A stretch of 64,000 nucleotides of DNA, from contig JADANN010000103.1 in assembly GCA_018806985.1 (NCBI GenBank), positions 620,001 through 684,000 on the forward strand, read 5' to 3'. Source of the DNA: Angiostrongylus vasorum (taxonomy: Eukaryota > Nematoda > Chromadorea > Rhabditida > Metastrongylidae). Shown here piece after piece: positions 32,331-42,500 of the stretch. Position 1 is the first letter of the stretch. Each line of letters starts with the position of its first letter. The translations under genes and the position numbers were made by a program. Below the pieces are notes generated by a model. It searched no databases. It had not been told where the DNA came from and saw only the letters and a program-made list of their open reading frames with translations.

Positions 32331-33049
32331 AGAAATGAAGCATACCACACACGATGGAAATACCCATAGAGCAACATTTCACTTCAGAGCATGGAATTGT
32401 TCAATTCAGGGTTTACAACTACTTTCGTTAACCAGTACCGAGGTTTTTGTGGGATCATTCTCGACCTTTCAGTGTAGGTCTTTGTTTTGGTTCATACTTA
32501 TCGATTTTCCAAACTTTTATGGCAGCTACATGGAGGTTACCGTGTCATACATTCATATCAATTCATGCCGGAATCTCGGTTAGATTGAAGTGTTTACTCA
32601 TACGTATTTATAGTTTCTTCAGTTCAATATGATTTCATGCCTACGTTTTTGAAACCCACTTTTCCTAGCAGTGGCTTGAGAAGGTTCCTGGAACTTCATT
32701 TCCTGGATTTCTTGTTGGGATCTCATAGAGGAGGACATGATGGCATTGTCTGTTGATGTTTACGATTCCCATGTTCTCGTTAACAATTTTAAAACAAAGA
32801 AATGAAGCTCAGTTCTTCGGCAGCTTGAGGCTTGAGTTTTGAGCAGGTTTGAAATCAAAGGAACATTTCCGAAAAGTTATCTGTTAGCAAAAAATTAAGA
32901 ACGCTAGAAAGTTAGTTAAAGTTAGAAAAGTTAGTAAAAGTCATCAGAAAAGTCATTTGCTTAAGGCATTAGGGCGAAACTTCTATAACCCTGTGACGTT
33001 CAGAGCTCTTTAACCACTCTACTTATCGAAAGATCACCTGCATTTATCA

Positions 33050-33338
33050 AAAAAGGAAGCTTGTGATGCAGTGGTCGGAGGCGCCCTGCAACACACATCG
33101 GATCGATCCCCGAGCCCCTGCCCCACCAAGCCTTCCAACCCTCCGGGACTAGCATATTGGTACCAGACCTGTTTGGGAGGAGAGTAACACTGGCTGGATA
33201 CATCGGTAGGCCACCGCGAATCATTGTAAAGGCCAAATATGCTTTCATCACCTCCAACGATGTTTGATGAAATCGAATGCATGGCGCATCCCTCAGAGAT
33301 TGATCAACGCCGAAAGCTTGATCCTTTATCTTTTATTA
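33050..33338 (+). repeat. Repeat A copy
   Basis: AGCTTGTGATGCAGTGGTCGG, ACACATCGGATCGATCCCC and a GAAAGCTTGATCCTTTATC tail. Bases 32380-33049, between the WDR24 5' end and this copy, hold nothing I recognise. Confidence 0.85.
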
Positions 33339-33696
33339 TCAAGAAGTCATCATTGAACGTTAGACCTAAGTTATGACCTTATTATGCCAACTATGTAAAG
33401 AGTTCAAGTAAGATGCGTAACTGGTAACCAACCAGATGAAATGTTAGAGAAGATTAAACAGCTCTTTTATCGCTCTTACTTATGAAACCCAGCAGTATTC
33501 CAAAGAAGGTAGTCTACATGCCCCAGATATCACAGAGACATCTTAATTACCCCCAGTAAGAACGTCTATCTAGGGCAAAATACCACACTTCTTACTTCTA
33601 GTGTTTGAAATTCGCCCTCTAGGAAAGCTAAGTGATTCCCGGACACTAGGATTCCTAATGGTTTTGTGGTTGTTTGTTATGTATTTGTGTTACTTT

Positions 33697-33972
33697 GGGC
33701 TCGTGTAGCGCAGTGGTCGGAGGCACCCTGCAATACACATGGGATCGGTCCTCGCGTCCCAGGTTCACCAAGCCTTCCATCTCTTCGGGATCGGCAAATT
33801 GGCACGAGACTTGTCTGGGAACATAGGAGCACTGGCTCGATAAATCGGCAGGCTACCGCGAGTCATTGTAAAGGCCAGATATGCTTGCATTCATCTCCGA
33901 CGATGCTGAATGAAGTCGAATGCATGGCGCATCCCTGATGGGTTGATCAACGCGGAGGGCTTTATCCTTTAT
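33697..33972 (+). repeat. Repeat A copy with target-site duplication
   Basis: The element is flanked by TGTGTTACTTTGG (left, 33686-33698) and TGTGTTACTTGG (right, 33981-33992), an imperfect direct repeat of 12-13 bases. This is what target-primed insertion of a SINE produces. Confidence 0.85.
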
Positions 33973-34299
33973 GCATTTACTGTGTTACTTGGTAGTGGTT
34001 TTAAAGTCTCTAAGAAGAAATTGGTATTATATTTGCCTTTGAGAATAAGGACGAGTATCTAACAGGTCGGTTGACCACTACGGGCCATTGTTTAAGTCAA
34101 ATATGCATTTAGTGATTTCTATACTTAAAGGAAAATCTCCTTAAATCCATGGCACATCCATCAACGGGTGGGTTAGTTCGGACGCTTTAAGTAAGTTTTC
34201 CAGGATCGAATTTCTATTAACCTCGACAGTGGGTTACAAATGTCTTTTTTTTCAGAAATGGTGAGGTTGTTCCACAGGACACGTTTACTATCACACAAC

Positions 34300-34350
34300 A
34301 AACCCGGAACCCCGAAACGTCAGCCAATGTATTGAATAAATCTTCCTATT
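34300..34350 (+). repeat. Penelope-like terminal fragment
   Basis: CCCCGAAACGTCAGCCAATG followed by TATTGAATAAATC matches the end of the terminal blocks at 28765 and 35270. Confidence 0.4.
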
Positions 34351-34364
34351 AACAGTCTTAACCT

Positions 34365-34605
34365 TTTTATTTACTGCGTATTCTTTTTTCTAATGGCAGG
34401 GTATGTTGCGAAATACAACTTCTATAATGCTGAGATATTTGCAAAACTCCGGACCGCAGGTATCTGCGGTGGGGGAACGAACGCGCTATTGTCCTTTCCG
34501 GGGAGTAACGCGTTCACTACCACACCATGCGGGTACTTCGTTTCGCCTGCTTCTCAGCTAGTTCTATCGATCACTTGCCATCAGCAACAACCGTTCCTAT
34601 TAACA
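34365..34605 (-). repeat. Repeat B copy
   Basis: TTTTTATTTACTGCGTATTC, ATGCTGAGATATTTGCAAAA, GGACCGCAGGTATCTGCGG and CCACACCATGCGGGTACTTC, reversed. Confidence 0.8.
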
Positions 34606-34669
34606 CTCTCTCGACGAATGACACCTATAGGGGTCATACTGGTTTTGCAGGATTGGCAGCTGTGGCACT

Positions 34670-34955
34670 CACATAGGTCTCTATTGCAACCACAACGATT
34701 CTGAGATCTTCGTAAAAACTTGGACCCCGGGTCAGAACGAATCACGATTTCCCTTTCTGGAGCTTGTGCATTACACGGTGCATCACGGAGACCCTTGCTC
34801 TGCGTTTCTCTCAACTGGTTTCGTATCGATCAGTGCCATCAGCAATCACCCGTCAGTGGGATTGATCTGAGGAGTACAAATCGGCATTGAACCCAGTTAC
34901 GCTGAGTCTGTAGTGTAAATCACAATGCTAACGTTTTATTTTCTGGCTAGTATAA
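34670..34955 (-). repeat. Repeat B copy (diverged subfamily)
   Basis: ATTCTGAGATCTTCGTAAAA, GCATTACACGGTGCATCACG, GTGCCATCAGCAATCACCCG and AATCACAATGCTAACG, reversed. It faces the forward copy at 34960. Confidence 0.7.
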
Positions 34956-34959
34956 TTTT

Positions 34960-35185
34960 TCACATGATTGCTGATGGTAGCGTTAGGTAGAAAACTAGCT
35001 GAGAAAAACGCAGAGCAAGGGTCTCCATGCTGCAGTGTGTAGTGCGCTAGCCCCTGGAAAGGGAAATCGTGGTTCGATCTGGCCCGGGTTCCAAGTTTTG
35101 CCAATATCTTAGCATCGTTGTGGTTGTAATCTACATCATACCCTGCAGTAAAAAAAATTATAGTAGGCAGAAAATAAAAGGTTAA
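34960..35185 (+). repeat. Repeat B copy
   Basis: TGATTGCTGATGGTAGCGTT, AGCCCCTGGAAAGGGAAATC, GGTTCGATCTGGCCC and a TAGTAGGCAGAAAATAAAAG tail. Confidence 0.75.
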
Positions 35186-35249
35186 CTTAGGTCTCTATGT
35201 TCTTATTGAGAAAACATGAGGAAACCCTATTCTTTGTTAAGGTACAGCT

Positions 35250-35295
35250 GACGTTTCGACAGTTTCACCTTCTTTAGAGCCTGGAAAGGTATGTT
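35250..35295 (-). repeat. Penelope-like terminal fragment
   Basis: The reverse complement reads AGGCTCTAAAGAAGGTGAAA, then CTGTCGAAACGTCAGCTG, close to the terminal block of the element at 22680-24990. Confidence 0.55.
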
Positions 35296-35589
35296 GATAG
35301 GCAATTTACTAGGCTAGATATTTCAACAACATAAACAGAAGGATCTTAATGGTAATCACAGGCTCAGCAGCTCGAAAAACTTAACGTTTTTTAAAAGTTC
35401 ATGCTTACCGTCCAGTGATAATTTTGCGATAACTGCCGATAATTCTTAGATAACTAGCTGAATCACAATATCAACAGCTTCACCGCTAGTTATCGAAAAA
35501 TCATCGTTGGACATTAAGCGTGAAGTTTTAGCAAACGGTGGGTTTCTCGAGAAGCGGTTAATCCTGTGATTCCCAATCAGATTTTATCT

Positions 35590-35720
35590 TTCTGCTTGTC
35601 TTGTTAAAGTGTTTGGCCTAGTAAATTACATATCGAAATACCCTTGCAGGCTCTTAAGAAGGCGATACTGCTGAAATGTCAGCAGTATCTTAGCGAGGAA
35701 TAAGGTAACACCTCGTGTTT
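35590..35720 (+). repeat. Penelope-like 3' tail, solo
   Basis: AAGTGTTTGGCCTAGTAAAT, ACCCTTGCAGGCTCTTAAGA and AGGCGATACTGCTGAAATGT closely parallel the 3' end of the element at 24880-24970. It is a separate terminal copy without coding sequence. Confidence 0.65.
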
Positions 35721-35944
35721 GCTCAACAGTCACATAGTGACCGATGTTAGTGTCGTACCGGCCAATCCCGCAAAACCATTATGAACCTTGTAGGTGTCAT
35801 TCGTCGCGCAAGTGTTAATAACAAGGTTTGTTCAATACAATGGCTGACTTTTCGGGGTTTCGGGTTCGTGTTGTGTGGAAACAGTGTGTCCTATATAACA
35901 GCATTGCGATTGCTGAAGAAGAAAACGACACATTTATACACTGC

Positions 35945-36222
35945 AGTGCCGAGTTGCGTATTCCGCAGTGGTGGGAGGGGCCCTGCAATACATATGGGAA
36001 TGATCCGCGCTCTCCAGGCTCACCAAGCCCTCCATCCCTCCGGGGTCGGTAGATTGGTACCGGACCTGCCTGGGAGGGTAGCAGCACTGGCTCGATAGGC
36101 CACTGCGAGTCATTGTGAAGGCCAGATATGCATTCAGTCACCTCCAACGGTGCTTCATGGAATTGAATGCATGGCGCATTCCTCAGGGATTGATCAACGT
36201 CAAGAACTTTGTCTTTTATATT
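35945..36222 (+). repeat. Repeat A copy upstream of PIGY
   Basis: GAGTTGCGTATTCCGCAGTGG, CATATGGGAATGATCCG, CCAGGCTCACCAAGCCCTCC and a CAAGAACTTTGTCTTTTATA tail. Confidence 0.8.
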
Positions 36223-36352
36223 ACCGAGTTTACTAGAAACTTGATCATGGAGGCCAAGTGATTTCTTGACACTATGATTGCTAATGGTTTTGTGGTTTTC
36301 TGTCATGTGTTTTGTTACTTGGAAGTGTTTTTTGAAGCCGTACTTCGCTTTC

Positions 36353-36354
36353 AG
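36353..36354 (+). promoter_or_regulatory. Candidate trans- or cis-splice acceptor for PIGY
   Basis: CTTCGCTTTCAG precedes TTTCCG and lies 18 bases before the ATG at 36373. It could accept a spliced leader, or join an upstream exon in phase 0. Confidence 0.45.
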
Positions 36355-36372
36355 TTTCCGTATTGTCGGTCT

Positions 36373-36528
36373 ATGACCATAGAAGATCGTTGGGTTGACG
36401 AAGCTACTACTGCTATCATCTCCTCGGACGTCACTTACTACGTGCTTTTGATTCCTTGCTTAATTCCTGTACTTATTACATTCCACTTCTTTATTTGGTT
36501 AGGACACGAATTCTTTGTGAACAACTGA
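36373..36528 (+). CDS. PIGY: PIGY-like GPI-GlcNAc transferase subunit
   Basis: PIG-Y is a tiny ER-membrane subunit of the complex that starts GPI-anchor synthesis by adding GlcNAc to phosphatidylinositol. The carboxy half YYVLLIPCLIPVLITFHFF, IWLGHEFFVNN aligns with the human end YSLLLPITIPV...FHLWTWMG...F.N, keeping Tyr, Leu-Leu, Ile-Pro-Val, Phe-His, Trp, Gly and the final Asn. One membrane helix is visible. Human PIG-Y is 71 residues with two helices, while the ATG at 36373 gives 51 residues, so the first helix is missing or encoded further upstream. An in-frame ATG at 36274 would add a hydrophobic stretch, but it lies in sequence shared with 33632-33700, so I did not choose it. The stop codon ends one base before the ABCF3 start. 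Confidence 0.72.
   Translation: MTIEDRWVDEATTAIISSDVTYYVLLIPCLIPVLITFHFFIWLGHEFFVNN
36501..36502 (+). promoter_or_regulatory. Candidate spliced-leader acceptor for ABCF3 inside the PIGY coding region
   Basis: CCACTTCTTTATTTGGTTAG is a pyrimidine-rich acceptor within the PIGY codons for FHFFIWLG, 27 bases before the ABCF3 ATG at 36530. It would give ABCF3 mRNA its own 5' end. Confidence 0.45.
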
Positions 36529-36529
36529 G

Positions 36530-39500
36530 ATGGCAAATGTGGACGCTATCCCTGGATATCTTGCCGTTTCGTTCCCGAACTTGCCAAGTGAAATCAAGGA
36601 TTATATCTCCTCTATTCTAAAGGAAAACGTCGACGAAATCCTAACTCTTGATGACGTCATTGCTGCTGTTGGAGACCATCTTCAGGTACCCATTTTCCTT
36701 TTGTTCTTTCTCTCAGGACAGGTGATTTAGCTTTTGACTTTTTTCATTCTGGTGCTTATTATAGAGTTACGTCAAAGAGCTACGTAGCGATGGGTTGAAT
36801 CGGACTTGCTTACAACTATTACGACTTCTTCACGGAGAGTAAGTACTACTTGATTTTTAGTTCCTCATAGCTGTACATTGTCGAATACTAAAAAGAACAG
36901 ATTCTTGGAAGAACGAAATAATTGTAGATTTATTTTTGGGTAGAATAATGAGACCTGCCAACGATTTACCGCTTCATCGTGGCTGGGAGGTGGTCTTGGG
37001 TGTTGAGTCGCAATGTACTGTGTGGGGATTCATCCCCTGGCAGGGTCTCCCAAGCTGACAAGGAGTCCGGCGTTTTCCATCAGGAAGCCTAACTAAAAAG
37101 CAAACCAACACCAGGATCTACTACCGTCCTGGTATCAAAGTCGCATGGCAAATCTCCCTCTGATCCACAACGGCGGCGACTGCCTGTGGTGGTGACGGCC
37201 TGCGATAGACTTTTGCTTGGCTGACCTCGGAACTCCAGGGAATCATAATGTCTAAGTCAGTAAAACTTCAGTGCCAGTTATGCGTGCTACTTTGGTTTTG
37301 TTTTCAAGGACCATAGAAAGTTGTGCTAAACCTACATGGGGACAATTATAGCACATAGTAATACTGAATATCTATTGAATGTCATATTTGCACTGAGAAT
37401 TCACGTTTTCATGAACCTTCCAAAAGTCGAAGAACATGGAGTGACAACAAAGAAATTAGACCAAGCTGTAGACATGGCCGCAGAACGTCACAATTTTGCT
37501 GAAATGGAAAGCATTTGGAAGCTACAAACGAGGGATGCCCCTACGGTTGCGTTTTCCTGTGCTTTTCAATTCTGGTATTCTTGCAGAAATTGAATCAATT
37601 GCGGTAATCTAATCCCTTTTCACTTCCTGTTTTTTTTTCATGGGAGGGTATAATGTGAAATAGAACCACAATGGTGCTGAGATATTTGCAAAACTGCGGG
37701 CCGCTAGTGTGCGGTGGGGACCGAACACGCTATTACTCTTTACGGGGGCTAACGAGTTCACCACCATACCATGCGGGTCTTTTCATTCGCCTTTTAATGC
37801 TGATTTGTGCTCCACTGATCAACCCCGTTTACGGGTGATTGTTGATGCCACTTAAACACCGTTGAGAGAAAGGCGAAACGAAGGACCCGCAGGGTATGGT
37901 GGTGAACGCGTGAGCCCCCGGAGAGTGTAATAGCATGTTCGATCCCCACCGCAGACTTTCGCCGTCTGGATTTCTGCAAATATCTCAGAATCTTTGCGGC
38001 TATCAATCGTGATAGATTGTTTTGATTTCTGCAATGATTTTCTTTAGTCAGTCGACAAAAAGAAGTTAGGGAAAGCTGAAAATCGTGCGGCTCAGAAAGC
38101 TGAACAACGTGGAGCAGAACCTGTTGTACGGAAAAAGAGACCGGAATCTACAGCAACTGCTTCTCAGGTATTTGACGGTTTAGACGGATCATCTTCGACG
38201 AATCGCTTTCTAGCTAACGTCTGATATTGTTTTACAGGCCCCAATAAGGGATCCAGGAGTTCGTGGCGCTAATGTGAAGGATGTGAAATTGGAAAGCATT
38301 GATATCTCGATAGGTACAAAGTGAGTTGTTGTGTGTTAGCACATATTTTGAAACTTTTACCAAGTTATTTAGATTTGCTTACTTGGATACTTGGATGGTC
38401 CGTCTTCAGTGGTTGTGTGGGCCCCAGCATAATTTCCATTTCTTCGGAGTTTTGCTGGTTTAGTCATTGTGGTTCCCTTGAATGCCGAGGTCTGCCTGGC
38501 CAAAGTCTGCCCTATGTCGTCACCACCACACGCAGTCGCCGCCTTTGTGGATAAGAGAGATTTGTCGCCATGCGACTAGTTTGATGTGAGGACGGTGGTG
38601 GATCCTGGTACTGGTTTACTCTTAGTTGGCCTTTCCGATGGAAGCGCCGGATTCCTCAGCTTGGGAGATCCTACTGGGGGGATGAATCCCCGGCTGTACA
38701 TCGCAACCCGACGCTCAGGAACACCTCCCAGCCACAATGAGGCGGTAAACTGTTGGGAAGATTGTTTACCTTTAGTATAAATAATAGGTTTTGCCAGATT
38801 AGCATCTTATTGTTCCCTTAAGGCAACTATTATCGTCCGCTGATTTGACTATGGCATATGGTCGTCGTTATGGTCTCGTTGGAAGAAATGGAATAGGGAA
38901 AACGACGCTTCTAAAGATGATTTCTAGCGAACAGCTGCGTATTCCATCAGGCATCAGTTTGCTTGCTGTAGAACAAGAAGTTGAAGGAGATGATGTTCGA
39001 GTGATAGATGCTGTTCTAGCTTCTGACACGCGACGTCAAGCAATGATCGAGGAGGAGAAGGTTTTGCAAACTAGGCTGAATAGGTGAGTTCTGAAGTTTT
39101 ATTCTTTATTTTACTCTTTGCGAACAGATTTACAGCCTCGTGTGGACAGTTGAATACAACATAATAGTGCATATAATTGTCTGAACAGCGCTATTTGCCA
39201 CCTAACCTACTTCATGGCCTTTCTGTCGTAATTTTCTTTTGAGTTTTATAGGGAGAATTTGACAGACGCAGAGAAAAGCAAGTGGAACGAGGAGCTCTCA
39301 AAGCTATACGTTGCGATGGAGAACCTTCAGCTGGATAAGGCACCAGCTCGAGCTGCTTCTATATTATACGGTCTGGGATTTACGCCTGATGAACAGAAGA
39401 AACCAACGAAGTTAGTTTGCTTTCTTAGTTATAGAAATTTTCCTTAGATTTGCTCTTCGTCCATATCATGGGAGGGTTCTTTTTTATCTCTAATAAAGTG

Positions 39501-42500
39501 GTGTCGAGTAGTTCTGATTCACAGATACCTTCTTGCCTTTCGTTGATTGTTGATTGATTTATTGATACGAATTCGGATGTAAAAATCTAGTTCGTTCAAT
39601 TGTATCCTGTTTGGTATACGAGCCTCTACTGAAATAGCAAGAGAAGAAAAGATATTTCGTATCTAAAATTTATAGTTTTTTCACAGTGGAATAAGAAAAG
39701 TTGCATATTGCCGGCAAACGCCCACACAATACTTGTTTTCTTTCATTTCACCTGGTTAAAGTTACCGTAACCTGAGATATTTTTTTAAAAATTAAGATGG
39801 TGCTCTGTTTTTGGGTAACTGCAAATGTATTTCCGCATTTCTGACGATGCTTTGGAATTTTCATGTTTCCTCACAATATTTTGAGGTTCTAAGCACTCCA
39901 GCTTCCTAAAGATATTTTTAGCCGTAGCCTTATTCTTCAGAGTTTTTTCACTATGTAGTTGTCCAAGTGTTTAAAAAGTAGGTGTCTCGATAAAACTCTG
40001 CCTTACTAGTTTTTTTTCGGATTCGAAATGGTGTGGCGAATTACTACATTAACCGATAATTAGTGCCGTTTATGATTTAACGACATAGTGCCATAAAGAT
40101 CCATTAGTGTGATTGAACGAATGATAAATATGAAAGATACGGGGCGGATAGCACAATGGTTGTGATGACGATCATCACGGTACTGGTTCGATCCCGTCCC
40201 ATACCCACCAAGGCTATCATCCCTCCGAGGTCTGGAAATTAGTACGGGACTTCTCCAGGAAAAAACACTTTCTGCAGTCCAATTGGAAACGCTCTAGCTC
40301 GGCTATCTCAGAGATCCAGGGAGAATCTACGCGACCAGCAGCATTCTTCGACATGAAGTGGAAATCCTCAAGCAGTAGCCGAATCCGCGTGTGGAGATTG
40401 GAAGACCTTCGTGGATGATGGATGCGAGGAAAAGGATCGAATTTGAGAAGTGCTGGGATCCGCACCGTGATGATGGGTCATATAAAAAATAGAAGTACTG
40501 TAAAGATCCTATAAATTCTTTGTGTCAAAAACATGACTTCGGGAAACGCCTTATCTTTGTGGAATTTTGCACAGTTATATTAAATGCAGAGTTTGTCGCG
40601 AGTGACAGTGCAATAAATAGAATGGTTCTTAGATAGACAGGTAGAAAACTAACTGATGGTGAGCGCGTTAGACCTCGGAAATGGTCTTATCGCGTTCGTT
40701 TCCCACTGCAGGCACCTGTGGTCCGGAGTTTTTGCAAATATCTCAGCATCAGAATAGTTTTTGTTTTGAAAAAAAAGAAGCGGTGGACAGGTTTACTTAC
40801 CCCGCGATCTGTTTGGTTTTTGTTTCAATTTACCTGGAAACAATTGCTTTACTTGTACGTAGCTCTCACCCATAAACTTAGACCCTTGTCTTGGCTTTGC
40901 TTCATTTCTTGTTTTCATATAATCATCATCAATAGGGGCAAGTGCATATTTACTGTTATCTTATAAGTTCTCATCTTCACGATCCGTTTACTCGGTCGAT
41001 TTTTTACGCGCTTCGGTCTTTGACATTTTAATTACAGTAGGTGACATTCACATGCAAATGAGCAAGGAAACATGCTGCGTGAAAGGCGAGGGAACTTCGT
41101 TTAAAAATAAAGAGTCTGCAAAGCGTTTAAAAAAAACAAAACCGGCATTTAACGGCAAGAATGCCAAGATATGAATAGTACTTGAGCGCCCGGTAAGGAT
41201 AATCGTCAGCTCGAAGCCCAACTGGGGATCCGAGTTTTGCCCATATCTCAACGTTTTTGTGGTTGTACTTCACATCATACCCTCCATGAAAAAAGAACAG
41301 AGAGTAATTAGAAAGCTAAAGGCGGTATAAATTTCTGCACATTTCATCGAATATTCTGTAACTTTGAAAATGATTGCTGGGATAATTCAGGAAAAAGCTG
41401 AAGTTTTCGGTATTTTCAGAGAGTTTTCTGGCGGATGGCGGATGCGCGTCGCCCTTGCCCGTGCTCTTTTCATCAAACCGGACCTACTTCTTTTGGATGA
41501 ACCCACCAATATGTTAGATATGAGAGCAGTTTATTGGTTGGAAGGCCATCTTCAGCAATGGGAAGGCACCATCTTAACTGTTTCTCATGATCGGAAGTTC
41601 CTTAACGAAATTTGCACGGATATCATACATCTGCATACAAAGCGACTTGACCATTACAGAGGGAACTACGATACCTTTGAGAAGGTAAGTAACTGAGTTC
41701 CATTTTCATCCGCTTCAGATGTTTTTAATATTCTGGAAAGATTCTAAAATTTGCTTTTCATCTTTCCTTTTATATTCTGTCCACTTGTCAATATATGCGT
41801 GGTGGCATAAGTCATTTATGAGTCATCTATGCTAGAAAACACTTATGTCTTTCAACTTGGAAGAAAAATTCCTCAGCTCATAACGAGGTTTCATAATTGA
41901 AACGCAGATCTTTAGAACCTTCAATTCTTTGACAACAAAACTCACCTTTTCTTACCAAAAGTTTGCTCTTTGGAGCTCATAGAACGTATTTTTTTCAATC
42001 CTTTTGCGTTGACGAGCATTTATTGAACAACGGCGTTTACTCTAGAAAGAGACAGCATTCTCCCACGATGTCGTTAATATTTCCGTCTTCGTTTGCTATT
42101 CGTGCTTTAATTTTTTTTTAAGAATCAACACTTAGAGCACGACATCAGTTGATTTCCACCAACATGTTCCAAAAATAACGATCGCTCGCTACTTTAAGCC
42201 TACATGTCTCAGCCCAATGTAGTTTTCTTTAATTGAAATAAGATATATTCACCTATCATCTATATCATGTGTTGTCTCATTGGTCGTCGAGTGACTTGGG
42301 CCGGCGCCAGTAAATCTTCCATTTCTTCCTGTCGCATGCAAGAGTGGCTTAGTCAGTGGATTCTCTAGGGACTCGTAGAGCATTATATCTTTCTTCTAAG
42401 GTGTTCGTGAAGCCCTCTAATCGTCAGGTTGATGACCTTCCTGCATTACGTTTCCCAGCTTCTGCAGCTTCGACCACAACTGCTGTTCTGCTCTCTTCAT

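Noticed and set aside
36274..36372. ATG at 36274 as the PIGY start
   Set aside because: The stretch is shared with 33632-33700, whose copy has no ATG, and a good splice acceptor at 36354 separates it from the conserved part.
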